This document shows positions 44,713 through 55,893 of a DNA stretch of 64,000 bases, piece by piece. Within the stretch, counting starts at the first letter, position 1. Every line of letters starts with the position of its first letter. The position numbers and the translations under genes were made by a program. The notes beneath the pieces were generated by a model. It had not been told where the DNA came from, did not search any database, and saw only the letters and a program-made list of their open reading frames with translations. Source of the stretch: Arenicella xantha (GTDB taxonomy: Bacteria; Pseudomonadota; Gammaproteobacteria; Arenicellales; Arenicellaceae); contig NZ_QNRT01000003.1 in NCBI RefSeq assembly GCF_003315245.1, forward strand, positions 62,001 through 126,000, written 5' to 3'.

Positions 44713-47700
44713 GCTTTGCTCTCCGTTATTTGATTAGCGATGATGACTCGCTTGGGATGATCCTTGCCATGCCAAAAATTTAGCAGGACATGCTTTAACT
44801 GATAGGCCAGCATATAATTGATGGGCACAATAATTAACGTGATGGCGGTAGCAAATAAGATACCAAAGCCGAGTGAAATCGCCATCTGTTTCAAAAACTC
44901 AGCTTGTGTGCTGAAGTCTAAGAGTAGTGGGGTCAAGCCGGCGAAGGTGGTCAGCGAGGTCAACAGTACTGGCCGAAAGCGAATTGCTCCTGACGTAACC
45001 ACCGCTTGATAAACCGTCATGCCGGCTTTGCGGCGTTGGTTTATGGTGTCAACTAATACCAAGCTATCGTTAACCACCACGCCAGCCAATGCCAGCATTC
45101 CGACGATGCTGAGAAAGGATAAGTCGCGTTGTAATAAAATATGTCCCAAGATAGCGCCAACAATGCCAAATGGAATAACCGACATAACAATGAATGGCTG
45201 ACCATATGACTTGAACGGAATAGCGAGCAACGCGTAGATTGCGATTAGCACGATGAAGCTTCCAGAGGCGATATTTGAGTTTGATTCGGCTTGTTCCTCG
45301 GCCTCACCTTTAAACGCGTAACCGACGTCAGGGTAGCTTTGTTTGACGTCCTGCATAAATAGTTCTAGGTCGCGCATAATCGCTGACATATCGGCAATAT
45401 CTTTATCAATATCCGCAGTCACATTTAAGATGCCTTTGCGATCTAAGCGAAATAAGGTGGTGGGGCTCGAGCCCGTACTAAATTCGGCGATGTCGGCTAG
45501 CGGTACTTCGGTATCGCTATTGCGTACCCGAATTGGCAGTTGAGTTAAATCTTCGATAGCGGAACGGTATTCGAGCGGGTAACGTACCATTACTCGGATC
45601 TCGTTGCGGCCCTTTTGTATGCGTTGAGCCTGAAACCCAAAGACTCCATTGCGCACTTGTTCGGCGACGTCCGCTAAGCTGAGGCCTAATGCATATGCAG
45701 CTGGTTTTAATTCGATGTTGAGTTCTTCTTTGCCGCCGAAGTAATTGTCTTGAATGTCGTAAACGGATGGAAACTCTTTTAGCTTTTCTCGAACTAATTC
45801 AACCACTGCGCCCATGCGTTTGAAGTCCGGGCCGGATAATTCTACGTCGATCGGGCTTACCCCGCCGCCAGTTTCGGCTCGCACGCTAAATTTTTGCATG
45901 CCCGGAATCTCGCCAACCATGTTGCGCACTTCGCGGCCGAGCTCGGTGGCGGTTATCTCTACGTGGCGTTCTGGGGGCGGAATGATTTCCACACTGACTC
46001 GGCCCACCGAGGCTTTATTGACGCGCCCGGAACTGCCGCTGGTCGAGAAAACATGGCGAATGATGGATACCCCAGTTTCAGGATTACGGTACTTTTCCTG
46101 CAATAGCTGTACGCTTTTGGTAATGCTTTGGATGTGCTTGTGTGTGGTGGCAAATCCAGTGGTGTCCGGCATTTCTAACGAAAAGCGAATTTCTTCTGAC
46201 TGTACTCGTGGCCACAATGTGAAGCGTACATGTCCAAGTTGTGCGGACGCGACCACCACAGCAGAGACCCCTAACAGTAGGCAAACCGTCACCAGTTTAT
46301 TGTCTAAGCAGCGTGCTAGAAAGGGCTGATAATAGCGATCAATGGCTTCTTCGAATCCGCGAGAAATACGCATTTGAATGCGGCTGAGAAAATTTGCACG
46401 TTGCTGGTCATTGCGGGGCTTTAGATGACTTAAATGCGCCGGTAGCACGAACTTTGACTCGATTAACGACATCAATAGCACGGGAATGACCACCATGGGA
46501 ATTTGCGCGGCCAAGAAGCCTTGGCGGTTGTTCCCCATGTCGGCCAGCGGTGAAAATGCCACTACGGTGGTGAAAATGCCGAAGGTGACGGGTAACGCAA
46601 TTTGCTTGGTGCCAACGATTGCCGCCGTTAGCGAATCTTCGCCGTCGCGCATCCTGCGATAGATATTCTCGCCGGTGACAATTGCGTCATCGACCACAAT
46701 TCCGAGTACGGTGATAAACGCGAACAGGCTCACCATGTTAAATGTACCACCGACAAATGGCATGAATATTAAGGCTCCCATAAAGCTCACTGGAACGCCT
46801 AAGAAGACCCAGAATGCCACGGCTGGACGAAGAAATAGCGAGAGCAGTATTAGTACCAAGACGCCGCCTTGGATGCCGCTGGAGAGCAAGGTAGATAGTC
46901 TTGCCTTAACCAATACCGCATCATCGTCCCAGAACTGTAGGGCAATGCCTTGTGGTAGTGTTCCTTGCGATTTGTCGAAATAGCGATGGACGGCGTCGGC
47001 CACTTCAATTGCGCTTTGATCGCCGACCCGCAACACTTCAAGCATCACCACCGGCTTGCCGTCGAACTGGGTGATTAATGGTGTTTCTTCGAAGCCATCA
47101 CTAATGGTGGCAATTTCGCCTAAGCGAATTGGCTGCCCAGTGCCAGAGGTCAATATTGGAATGCGAGCGTAAGCTTGTGCATCGTAAGCTTGACCCGCCG
47201 CGCGAACCAAAATGTCTCCGGCAAGCGATTGAATGTTGCCAGCTGAGATATCGGCCGAACCTTCTCGTATTCGTTGACCTACCTCGGCCAGCGTTAAGTT
47301 ATAGCTGTCTAATACTTCGGGGGCTATCGAGATGCTGATTTCGTAATTGGCGGTACCATCGAATTCAACTGTGGTGATGGCTGGATCGGTGAGTAAATCG
47401 GCACGCACTTTGTCGGCTGCTTGGCGTAAGCTTTTGGCGTTAACGTTGTAAGCTGGGTCGGCCACCACCGCCACGAAAATAACGCCTGAATTGCGTTGAT
47501 TGATCGACACCACAGGCTTTTCAGCGGCCGTGGGTAGCGTATTTAACGCGTCGACGCGCAATTTAATGTCATTTAGAATTTCCCTACGGTCGAAGCCTGA
47601 ATCAATTTCAGCAACCACCGTTGAGGTTCCTTCTGAGGATTGGCCGTATATCTTGGAAATGCCTTCTAAATCATAAATAGCCTGTTCGACACGTGTGGTG

Positions 47701-47885
47701 ATACCATCTTCAACGGATTTCGGCGTGGCTCCACGAAACTGTGTGCTAACTGAAATACGGTCGGAAATAAACGACGGGAACACCTCCATCGGAATGGATG
47801 TTTTAGCCGACACGACACCGGCGATAACAATGCCGATCATCAGCAAATTCGCGGCGACTGGGTTTCTTGCAAACCATTCAATCAT
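44709..47885 (-). CDS. RND efflux permease (first of a tandem pair)
   Basis: A 1058-residue permease of the same family as its downstream partner, with IEWFARNPVAANLLMIGIVI at the start, the proton-relay aspartates in VLGIVVDDAIVTGENIYRRM and the lysine in LLAIPFKSYGQPF. The two permeases are clearly paralogous but diverged along their whole length. It follows the adaptor gene after 50 nt. Confidence 0.93.
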   Translation of the reverse strand: MIEWFARNPVAANLLMIGIVIAGVVSAKTSIPMEVFPSFISDRISVSTQFRGATPKSVEDGITTRVEQAIYDLEGISKIYGQSSEGTSTVVAEIDSGFDRREILNDIKLRVDALNTLPTAAEKPVVSINQRNSGVIFVAVVADPAYNVNAKSLRQAADKVRADLLTDPAITTVEFDGTANYEISISIAPEVLDSYNLTLAEVGQRIREGSADISAGNIQSLAGDILVRAAGQAYDAQAYARIPILTSGTGQPIRLGEIATISDGFEETPLITQFDGKPVVMLEVLRVGDQSAIEVADAVHRYFDKSQGTLPQGIALQFWDDDAVLVKARLSTLLSSGIQGGVLVLILLSLFLRPAVAFWVFLGVPVSFMGALIFMPFVGGTFNMVSLFAFITVLGIVVDDAIVTGENIYRRMRDGEDSLTAAIVGTKQIALPVTFGIFTTVVAFSPLADMGNNRQGFLAAQIPMVVIPVLLMSLIESKFVLPAHLSHLKPRNDQQRANFLSRIQMRISRGFEEAIDRYYQPFLARCLDNKLVTVCLLLGVSAVVVASAQLGHVRFTLWPRVQSEEIRFSLEMPDTTGFATTHKHIQSITKSVQLLQEKYRNPETGVSIIRHVFSTSGSSGRVNKASVGRVSVEIIPPPERHVEITATELGREVRNMVGEIPGMQKFSVRAETGGGVSPIDVELSGPDFKRMGAVVELVREKLKEFPSVYDIQDNYFGGKEELNIELKPAAYALGLSLADVAEQVRNGVFGFQAQRIQKGRNEIRVMVRYPLEYRSAIEDLTQLPIRVRNSDTEVPLADIAEFSTGSSPTTLFRLDRKGILNVTADIDKDIADMSAIMRDLELFMQDVKQSYPDVGYAFKGEAEEQAESNSNIASGSFIVLIAIYALLAIPFKSYGQPFIVMSVIPFGIVGAILGHILLQRDLSFLSIVGMLALAGVVVNDSLVLVDTINQRRKAGMTVYQAVVTSGAIRFRPVLLTSLTTFAGLTPLLLDFSTQAEFLKQMAISLGFGILFATAITLIIVPINYMLAYQLKHVLLNFWHGKDHPKRVIIANQITESKA

Positions 47886-47935
47886 AATAGTGACTCGCGA
47901 GGTTTGGGCTTGTGCGCCAACATCACGCCCAGTGC

Positions 47936-49495
47936 CTAATTATTAGCCGATGCATTGCCGCCCTCAGTAGCGGCGGCACTATTCTCAATCGGCTCGATGG
48001 CATCCGCTGTGGGACTTTCAGTAGACTCGACCGGCGTATTGCGAAGTTCAGCTGGTTGCGAGTCAGCTTGGTTGTCAGCAGGCGTGATGCTGGTAGGTGC
48101 TAATTCGGCTGGCGCGGAGATTTCACTTTCCGTGCTTGGCAGCTTGTTATCCGGTATTTCATCGGATACCTCGGCTTGTAGTATTTGGGTATCTTCGAGT
48201 GTAAGTGATGGGCTGCCAGTGCCGTTGGCGACTGATTCCGAGAGCTTGACTTTAGCACCGGCCAGAGTGCTATTGAGTGACGTGGTGACGACTAAGTCGC
48301 CGCTTTCAATACCAGACTCGATCAGTGCATTTTGATCATCTTGCCAAATTACTTTGACCGGCTTGCGCTGTAAGCGTAGGTCTTGAGAAACGAATACATA
48401 GCTGCCTTCACGGAGTGCTTTATTGGGTATGACGATGGCATTGTTCACGGTGCGGCCTTGAATTCGAGCCGTGACAAATTGGCCGATTTTCAACGGAGGC
48501 TTTTGATTTTCAGTGTCGAAGGGCGCGATTACACTGGCGATCACATCGATTTGTCGTGTGCTTAGGTCGAAGGTGCTGTCGGTTCGAGTGACTCGGGCAT
48601 CCCATGTATAACGATGGCCCCCGACTTCGGTGCTAATGACCACAGCGAATTGCTTTCCTTGCTCGGTGCCGAGCAGGCTATCTAAACCCAGTTGCGCAAA
48701 CTCGTCTTGGCTGAGTGGTAGTCTGACTTCAACTTCATCGGTTGCGAAGACCTCAGCGAGGACGGTGCCAACGCTGACATATTGCCCGAGCACGGCGTCG
48801 CGGCGAATGACTCGACCTTGGTACGGCGCTTTGATCTTAGTGCGCTCTAAATTAAGTTTGGCTGTTTCGAGGTTGGCGAGTGCTGAATCGAGTTGCGCGC
48901 GTGCGGCCTCAAGCTGAGGTTTGCGTGCGACCAGATCCGGTGGCGTGCCACTGTTGCCCAGACGCTGCCAATCACGAATTGCTTGCTTTGAGTTGGCTTG
49001 TTCTTGGCGGTAAGCGGCTTCCGCTTGTGAGACGGTAGCGGCGGCCTGGCTTTGTGCGGCCAAGTAGTCGCGCTGGTCAACTTCGATCAATACGTCATTT
49101 TTCTTAAACGCACCGCCGGTTTTGAAGGTATCTGAGACGCGTACAATTTCACCGCGAATTTGCGAGACCAAGTTGCCACGTGTGTCGGCTTGGATGGTGC
49201 CGCTAGTGTTGACCACAATCGGGTAGTCAGAAGGCGTGGCAGTCACCACTTCAACCTTGACTACCGTTTCAGGAATAGCACGTTTTTGCGCCTCAGGACG
49301 CAGCGCAACCAACACATAGATGAAGGCGAAGGTAATGGCGAAAATAGTGAGAACAATTCGCACTTTGCGATTGATCTTCATGATTACGCTGCCAATGCTC
49401 CTTAGAATTTTCCTGAATGTATCTAAAGTTTTGTTGGGCTGAACTTCTTTTTGCTCGAGTTCTTGCTTTGATTGCTGCTCTATATCACTGCTCAT
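47936..49495 (-). CDS. RND periplasmic adaptor (MFP/HlyD family) with extended ends
   Basis: This 519-residue adaptor joins the permeases to the outer-membrane channel. A cytoplasmic N-terminal tail of about 45 residues precedes a membrane anchor (VRIVLTIFAITFAFIYVLVA). The barrel-sandwich, lipoyl and hairpin domains follow (VNTSGTIQADTRGNLVSQI, APYQGRVIRRDAVLGQYVSVG). After the usual membrane-proximal domain comes a tail of about 90 residues rich in Ser, Thr, Pro, Glu and Ala (from about residue 430), absent from typical adaptors of about 360-400 residues. Confidence 0.9.
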   Translation of the reverse strand: MSSDIEQQSKQELEQKEVQPNKTLDTFRKILRSIGSVIMKINRKVRIVLTIFAITFAFIYVLVALRPEAQKRAIPETVVKVEVVTATPSDYPIVVNTSGTIQADTRGNLVSQIRGEIVRVSDTFKTGGAFKKNDVLIEVDQRDYLAAQSQAAATVSQAEAAYRQEQANSKQAIRDWQRLGNSGTPPDLVARKPQLEAARAQLDSALANLETAKLNLERTKIKAPYQGRVIRRDAVLGQYVSVGTVLAEVFATDEVEVRLPLSQDEFAQLGLDSLLGTEQGKQFAVVISTEVGGHRYTWDARVTRTDSTFDLSTRQIDVIASVIAPFDTENQKPPLKIGQFVTARIQGRTVNNAIVIPNKALREGSYVFVSQDLRLQRKPVKVIWQDDQNALIESGIESGDLVVTTSLNSTLAGAKVKLSESVANGTGSPSLTLEDTQILQAEVSDEIPDNKLPSTESEISAPAELAPTSITPADNQADSQPAELRNTPVESTESPTADAIEPIENSAAATEGGNASANN

Positions 49496-49559
49496 TTCTT
49501 ATTCTTGTGTGCGTGCTACCAACCTCAAGTAAGCGTATGAACTCGTGATTGAGTGAGGC

Positions 49560-51194
49560 TTACTCGGTGTCGGTAGCGGGTTCAGATTCCTCAACCGACT
49601 CCATGCTAGCCTGGGCTTGCGTAGGACTGGGTAATGTTTGATTGTCCGCTCTCTGTTCTTGGGTAGCAAAATCGCCGCCCAATGCGAGGTGAATGCTAAT
49701 GCGATTCTGTAGCAAGGCGTTGCGAATATTTATTTCCGACAGCATAGAGTCGAATAAACTACGCTGTGATTGTAGAACGGTTGTGTAATTCTCGATACCC
49801 GTTTGATAGCGATCTAAGGCTAAATCCAGACCACCTTGTGCTAGGCGCACGGCTTCTAAGATGGCTTTGTGCTGCTCACGTAGTGTTTGCTCGCGGGTTA
49901 GAGAGTTCTCTACTTCTTGAAAAGCATTCAGGGTTGTCTTAACCAGCGAGGCATAGGCCGATTCAGCTTGATAATAGGCTTGATCTTCGCGTGACTTTAA
50001 GGCGCCCGCTTGAAAAATAGGTTGAGCGATGCCGCCGATTAATGTCATCACCATATTGTTGTTGTCGAACAATTGGTTGAATTCATCACGGCTATCGCCG
50101 ATTGAGCCGGTAAAGCTAATGGTCGGAAAGCGATCGCGATTAGCGGCCTTAGCGTTGGCGATTTCTGACTTATAAAGTAGCTGACTGGCTTTGACGTCGG
50201 GGCGGCGCGTTAATAATTCAGCGGGTAATCCAGCTGGAATTGGTCCAGTGAGAGTCGGCAGTTTGGCTTCAAAGTCCATGCTTAGTGACGGGTATTCACC
50301 AAGCAGAGTCTTAAACGCGCGTAGTGAGCTAATGTAACTGAACTTTGAATCTGACAGATTGGCAATTTGACGCTGCACATCGGTTCGACTCAAGTACACG
50401 TCCAATGCTGAGCGTAGGCCGCGCTCATAATTTTCTTCAATGAGCTTGGCAGTATTTTGAAAACTCTCGAGTCGTTGTTGTGCTAAGTCCAGTTGTAGTT
50501 TGTTGGTCATCAAATTGAACCAGGCGCGACTGACATTAGCGACTAATGACAGCTCCGCAGCGTTATACAGCTCAGCCTGCGCTTGTGCTGAGTAGGCAGC
50601 GGCGCGTCGACGTTGAGTCAGCTTGCCCCATACATCAGCTTCCCAGTTTATTTCCAAGGTGCCGCTGACGGTGCGAATTTCAGTCGTAATACCGTCGGTC
50701 TCTCGGTCGGTACGATTACTGCTCACGCCAGCGCGCAGATTTGGCCATAAGTTTGCGCCAGTCACCGTGACTTGCTCGATGGCGGTTTTCAACTGTGCTG
50801 ACGACGCCCACAAGTCAGGATTGTTGCGCAAAGCAATATCGACGTAATTATTTAGGTCTTCGTCTGCAAAGCGATTTAGCCAACCATTTTCTACGGCTGC
50901 GCTCGTGTCTTTCGGCGAAACTTGGTCGGTGCTGATGCTGGCGGCGGATTCTTCAGTGGTAACCACAATCGGTGTAGTCTGCCATGCCTCTGGCACCGTT
51001 AGTTGGGCTTCATCGGGCAATTTGTCGATTTTGCTAGCACAACCGGCTAATACGAGTAACGCAATAACGGGCACCGCTCGAGTGACCATGCGAGAGCCTG
51101 ATTTCAATGGGTTAGATTGGCTAAAGGAACTAGGCGGGTTATCGATTGATCTATTTCTCATCAGTGTGTCAGGCCTGGCTATAACCGGCATCAT
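49560..51194 (-). CDS. NodT-family outer-membrane efflux lipoprotein
   Basis: TolC-type outer-membrane channel component with a lipoprotein signal, MVTRAVPVIALLVLAGC, that begins at residue 36 of the longest reading (ATG 51089). Starts at 51194 or at residue 12 are also possible; none has a clear ribosome binding site. Two outer-membrane efflux repeats are visible (RNNPDLWASSAQLKTAIEQV, RTDVQRQIANLSD, ALDRYQTGIENYTTVLQSQR). An acidic tail (EEQRADN then SMESVEESEPATDTE) extends the usual C-terminus. It is the first gene of the efflux operon, 64 nt before the adaptor. Confidence 0.9.
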   Translation of the reverse strand: MMPVIARPDTLMRNRSIDNPPSSFSQSNPLKSGSRMVTRAVPVIALLVLAGCASKIDKLPDEAQLTVPEAWQTTPIVVTTEESAASISTDQVSPKDTSAAVENGWLNRFADEDLNNYVDIALRNNPDLWASSAQLKTAIEQVTVTGANLWPNLRAGVSSNRTDRETDGITTEIRTVSGTLEINWEADVWGKLTQRRRAAAYSAQAQAELYNAAELSLVANVSRAWFNLMTNKLQLDLAQQRLESFQNTAKLIEENYERGLRSALDVYLSRTDVQRQIANLSDSKFSYISSLRAFKTLLGEYPSLSMDFEAKLPTLTGPIPAGLPAELLTRRPDVKASQLLYKSEIANAKAANRDRFPTISFTGSIGDSRDEFNQLFDNNNMVMTLIGGIAQPIFQAGALKSREDQAYYQAESAYASLVKTTLNAFQEVENSLTREQTLREQHKAILEAVRLAQGGLDLALDRYQTGIENYTTVLQSQRSLFDSMLSEINIRNALLQNRISIHLALGGDFATQEQRADNQTLPSPTQAQASMESVEESEPATDTE

Positions 51195-51372
51195 TTTGTG
51201 TTTATCGTCTAGATAAGATGGTAATACTCAGGATTTGGATTCAAAAATTTACCCAAAACTTTGCACTATTATTTATTTGGTACTACTTTTAGCGGTCATA
51301 GGTTGTCAAATCAAGTAAAAATCTTGTCATTCGTCGTAGCCAGTAACTATTTTGCGGCATAGCATGTCGAGT

Positions 51373-51400
51373 GCTAGTGACGATTAGTTAAGTCACTAAC
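51373..51400. promoter_or_regulatory. Inverted repeat upstream of argB (possible operator)
   Basis: GCTAGTGAC (51373-51381) and GTCACTAAC (51392-51400) are complementary at eight of nine positions around a 10-nt spacer, in the 288-nt divergent gap between the efflux operon and argB. It could serve either gene. It does not match the ArgR box. The rest of this AT-rich gap shows no other clear element. Confidence 0.25.
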
Positions 51401-51431
51401 GGACTCAGATTAACGGCAATGTTATACTTGA

Positions 51432-52343
<912 letters not shown>

Positions 52344-52456
52344 GCGATCGCTTGACTAAATAATCGACTACGTATTTTGCCTACAAGCTTATTATTTTCA
52401 CTGATGGCACCTAGTCATATGAGCTGCCGCTACCGGCTCGATAGTCGGGTGAAAGT

Positions 52457-53221
52457 ATGACTGCTTTTATGGCAAACACGACCTCCAGATGGTGGGTCAG
52501 CTTTGTGATCGGTGTCTCGTCACTTGCTATGTCACCGTCGATTAGTGCTGAGACACTACGCGTTGCGGTAGCGAGTAACTTTAGTGCGGTGGCGCATCAG
52601 TTGGCCGAACAGTTTGAGTTGGAGACTGGGCATGCTGTGGTGTTGTTATTAGGCTCCAGCGGTAAACATGTTGCGCAAATCCGGCATGGGCTGAAGGTTG
52701 ATCTATTTCTGGCGGCAGACGCCATTAGACCGCAAGCGCTGGAGGAGGACGGCCTTATTGTCGCTGATAGTCGATTCACCTACGCGGTCGGTCGATTAGT
52801 TCTATGGCAACCATCGGGGCCAACTCCGACCGCCAGCAGTGTCAATGCGCTAAACCTTGGAGCAAGTAAAGTAGCAGTTGCCAACCCTAAATTAGCTCCC
52901 TATGGTGCCGCGGCGCTACACGTACTCAATGCGCTTGGCTATTTTGATGCAATTCAAGGTTCATTGGTGTATGGCGAAAATGTGACGCAAGCGTACCAGT
53001 TTGCTTACTCTGGTCATGCTAGCGTTGCGTTTGTGGCGTACTCTCAAGTGCTGGCGCGCGCAGACGAGCATTATTGGTTGGTTCCGCAGCAACTTCATCA
53101 GCCGATTACACAACAAGCAGTATTGCTTCGTGACACGCCAGTTGCGCGACAATTTCACACCTATCTGCAAAGCACAAAAGCGATGGAGCTGATTCGAAAT
53201 CACGGTTACGATACGCCGTAA
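52457..53221 (+). CDS. modA: Molybdate ABC transporter substrate-binding protein ModA
   Basis: ModA captures molybdate or tungstate in the periplasm. The 254-residue protein has a signal peptide ending SPSISA and the ModA pattern LRVAVASNFSAVAHQLAEQF, LLLGSSGKHVAQI, VDLFLAADAIRPQAL, AVANPKLAPYGAAALHVL. The oxyanion-binding serines lie in the ASNFS and LGSSGK loops. Its stop codon overlaps the modB start by 1 nt. Confidence 0.93.
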   Translation: MTAFMANTTSRWWVSFVIGVSSLAMSPSISAETLRVAVASNFSAVAHQLAEQFELETGHAVVLLLGSSGKHVAQIRHGLKVDLFLAADAIRPQALEEDGLIVADSRFTYAVGRLVLWQPSGPTPTASSVNALNLGASKVAVANPKLAPYGAAALHVLNALGYFDAIQGSLVYGENVTQAYQFAYSGHASVAFVAYSQVLARADEHYWLVPQQLHQPITQQAVLLRDTPVARQFHTYLQSTKAMELIRNHGYDTP

Positions 53222-53898
53222 TGTTATCGCCTGCCGACTATGCTGCTCTCTTTTTAACCCTCAAGCTTGCCGCCTTGAGTACTACTATATTGTTGTTGCT
53301 TGGAACCCCTTTGGCGTGGTGGCTGTCGGTTACACGCTGGCGCGGTAAATTTTTGATTGAAGCCTTGGTGGCGATTCCATTAGTGTTGCCTCCAACCGTG
53401 TTGGGGTTTTATCTGTTGGTAGCGTTTAGTCCAAATCAATGGCTCGGTCAGCTGTATCAATCCTTAACCGGCGCACCACTCGCATTTTCCTTTACAGGTC
53501 TGGTGCTGGGTTCTGTGTTGTACTCGTTACCGTTTGTCGTGCAGCCATTGCAGAACGCATTTAGTGCCATTAATGCCAATGTTCTTGATGCGGCAGCGAC
53601 CTTGCGCGCGAGTCCGCTAGATCGGTTTTATAGTGTGGCGGTGCCGTTAGCCCGCCCTGGGTTTATTAGTGCGGCGGTATTGGGCTTTGCGCACACATTA
53701 GGCGAATTTGGTGTGGTGCTGATGATCGGTGGCAATATTCCTGGCGAGACCCAAGTCGCCTCCATCGCAATATACGAACATGTTGAAACATTGGCTTTTG
53801 CCGAGGCGCACCGCTTATCAATGGTATTGTTAGGACTATCATTGATTTTATTGATGACGGTATACGCCGGAAACAAAAGAAGAGTATTGCGGTTATGA
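53221..53898 (+). CDS. modB: Molybdate ABC transporter permease ModB
   Basis: A 225-residue inner-membrane permease with five or six segments. The coupling loop is [24 protein letters not shown], followed by [24 protein letters not shown], which is characteristic of ModB. It overlaps modA by 1 nt and modC by 4 nt. Confidence 0.95.
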   Translation: MLSPADYAALFLTLKLAALSTTILLLLGTPLAWWLSVTRWRGKFLIEALVAIPLVLPPTVLGFYLLVAFSPNQWLGQLYQSLTGAPLAFSFTGLVLGSVLYSLPFVVQPLQNAFSAINANVLDAAATLRASPLDRFYSVAVPLARPGFISAAVLGFAHTLGEFGVVLMIGGNIPGETQVASIAIYEHVETLAFAEAHRLSMVLLGLSLILLMTVYAGNKRRVLRL

Positions 53899-54974
53899 GC
53901 ATCGTTATAAACGTTGATATTCGTCGAGATGATTTTTATTTGCCGGTAGCACTAACATTGCCAGCCAGTGGTGTAACCGCTTTATTTGGTCCGTCAGGCT
54001 GCGGGAAAACCTGTTTGTTGCGTGCGTTGGCCGGCCTTGATCGTTACCCAGAAGCACATATTTCATTTCAGCAGACGGTTTGGCAGGATGGTCGGTTGTG
54101 CGTTCCAGCCCATCTACGTGACACCGCCATGGTATTCCAGCAGGCCGACCTGTTTACCCATTTGGATGTTGCTGGAAACTTGCAATATGCCGAGCGCCGA
54201 GTGCCTTCGCATCGACAAAAAGTTCCCTTGCAACAGATTATTGATAAGCTCGGTTTGGAGCCTTTATTAAAACGCTCTGTCGAGCAATTGTCAGGCGGCG
54301 AGCGGCAGCGTGTGTCAATTGCTCGCGCGCTGTGCGCGAGTCCGCGGCTGCTATTAATGGATGAGCCATTGAGTGGCTTGGACCGTGATTCGAAGCAGCG
54401 CTTGTTGCCGTATATCGAAACCGTGTGTCGAGAGTTTTCAGTGCCGATTATTTATGTTTCGCACGCACTCGATGAAGTGGCGCGCTTAGCGGATCATTTA
54501 GTCTTGTTGGAACGTGGTCAAGTGATTGCTGACGGACCAGCCTCCGGCATGCTAACTCGATTAGATTTAGCGCTTGCACACGACCACGATGCAGAGTCGA
54601 TTATCGATGCCACTGTTGAGTCGCACGATGCCCAGTTTGGTTTGTCGTACTTGGCATCTTGTATCGGTAGGCTTACCGTAACGCAGGCGGCCTTGCCGGT
54701 AGGAACCAAGGTTCGTGTGGGAATTGCGGCGCGTGACGTGAGCATTACACTTACTCATCAACAGCAAACCAGTATCTTGAATATTTTTCCGGGTGTCGTT
54801 GAACAAATTGTCGAGTTCAATGAGTCGCAGGTGATTGTTCGGGTCGCGGCTGGGCCGCAATCTGAGTATGCCGTGCCGTTGCTGGCGCGCCTCACGCGAC
54901 GGTCATCTGAAACGTTGCAGTTGCAGCCCGGCAAATCGGTTTTCGTGCAAGCCAAAAGTGTGGCTCTACTGTGA
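53895..54974 (+). CDS. modC: Molybdate ABC transporter ATPase ModC
   Basis: A 359-residue ATPase with Walker [21 protein letters not shown], signature [17 protein letters not shown], Walker [18 protein letters not shown] and a C-terminal Mop/TOBE molybdate-sensing domain (about 290-355, [20 protein letters not shown]). It overlaps modB by 4 nt and is followed by two EamA transporter genes on the same strand. Confidence 0.95.
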   Translation: MSIVINVDIRRDDFYLPVALTLPASGVTALFGPSGCGKTCLLRALAGLDRYPEAHISFQQTVWQDGRLCVPAHLRDTAMVFQQADLFTHLDVAGNLQYAERRVPSHRQKVPLQQIIDKLGLEPLLKRSVEQLSGGERQRVSIARALCASPRLLLMDEPLSGLDRDSKQRLLPYIETVCREFSVPIIYVSHALDEVARLADHLVLLERGQVIADGPASGMLTRLDLALAHDHDAESIIDATVESHDAQFGLSYLASCIGRLTVTQAALPVGTKVRVGIAARDVSITLTHQQQTSILNIFPGVVEQIVEFNESQVIVRVAAGPQSEYAVPLLARLTRRSSETLQLQPGKSVFVQAKSVALL

Positions 54975-54984
54975 GTTGTGATTG

Positions 54985-55893
54985 ATGGGCTTGGGGGAAT
55001 GGTACTCGCTGATTTGTGCTCTTATGTGGGCCAGCGCTGTGATTTTGTACAAATATGTCGGCGACAGTATGAGCGCCAACACACTCAACCTAGTTAAGAA
55101 TATTATCGGCTTGAGTTTGCTGTTGCCAACTGCGGTGCTGCTTGAAGGCTTGGTGCTCCCGAGTTTGACGGTTGGTGCATGGGCAATCTTAGTTATCAGC
55201 GGCTACGCAGGTATTGCCATTGCCGATACCTTGTACCTGCAAGCGTTACGCTTGTTAGGTGCCGGACGAACCGCGATAGTCGCCAGCTTATATAGCCCGT
55301 TCGTGGTGATATTGTCGATGCTATTTCTTGGCGAGCGTTTACAGCTTTGGCAATGGTGCGGATTTGCTTTGGTGTTGATGGGGATCTTGGTCGCGGTATA
55401 TCAACGCCACTACAAATCGCTAGATGGATCGACGCTATTTAAAGGCATGATATTCGCTGCTGGGTCGGTCTTACTGACAGCGGCCGGGGTTGTCGCCATG
55501 AAGCCTTTATTACAGAGTAGTGGTTTTTTCTGGATGGTTAGCCTGCGCTTATTAGCCGGTGTTATCGGCATGTTGATTTATTTGAGTTTGCGTGGCCAAG
55601 TGCTCAGCACCTACCGGGTGATTGTGGGCGGGCAACATCGCTGGAAAAGTATTTTCGTGGCGTCTGTGGTAGGTACCTATTTCGCGATGGTGTTTTGGTT
55701 AGCCGGCTTTAAATATGCTGACGCATCTGTTGCGTCGGTGCTGAATGAGACCGCCAATATCTTTATTATTTTAATGGCATGGTTGTTTTTGCATGAGTCA
55801 TTGACTCGTCGAAAACTTCTGGGTGTGTGTTTAACCTTTACCGGAGTGGTGGTGTTTTTGGGTTTACTTGATATTAGTAAGTGGCTAGCGTGA
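54985..55893 (+). CDS. EamA/DMT family transporter 1
   Basis: I start it at ATG 54985 (MGLGEWYSLICALMWASAVI); a TTG 3 nt earlier is possible. The 302-residue protein has ten membrane segments in two EamA repeats, each ending in a pattern like LQLWQWCGFALVLMGILVAVY. It begins 10 nt after modC and overlaps the next gene by 4 nt. The substrate is unknown; members export amino acids or other metabolites. Confidence 0.85.
   Translation: MGLGEWYSLICALMWASAVILYKYVGDSMSANTLNLVKNIIGLSLLLPTAVLLEGLVLPSLTVGAWAILVISGYAGIAIADTLYLQALRLLGAGRTAIVASLYSPFVVILSMLFLGERLQLWQWCGFALVLMGILVAVYQRHYKSLDGSTLFKGMIFAAGSVLLTAAGVVAMKPLLQSSGFFWMVSLRLLAGVIGMLIYLSLRGQVLSTYRVIVGGQHRWKSIFVASVVGTYFAMVFWLAGFKYADASVASVLNETANIFIILMAWLFLHESLTRRKLLGVCLTFTGVVVFLGLLDISKWLA

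Noticed and set aside
45814-46329. Plus-strand open frame of 171 codons inside the first RND permease
   Set aside because: It lies entirely within conserved permease coding sequence on the other strand and shows no protein family features.
52344-52456. Molybdenum-cofactor riboswitch or ModE site before modA
   Set aside because: The 113-nt leader has a few GC-rich complementary bits, but I could not match the known cofactor-RNA fold or a ModE palindrome.
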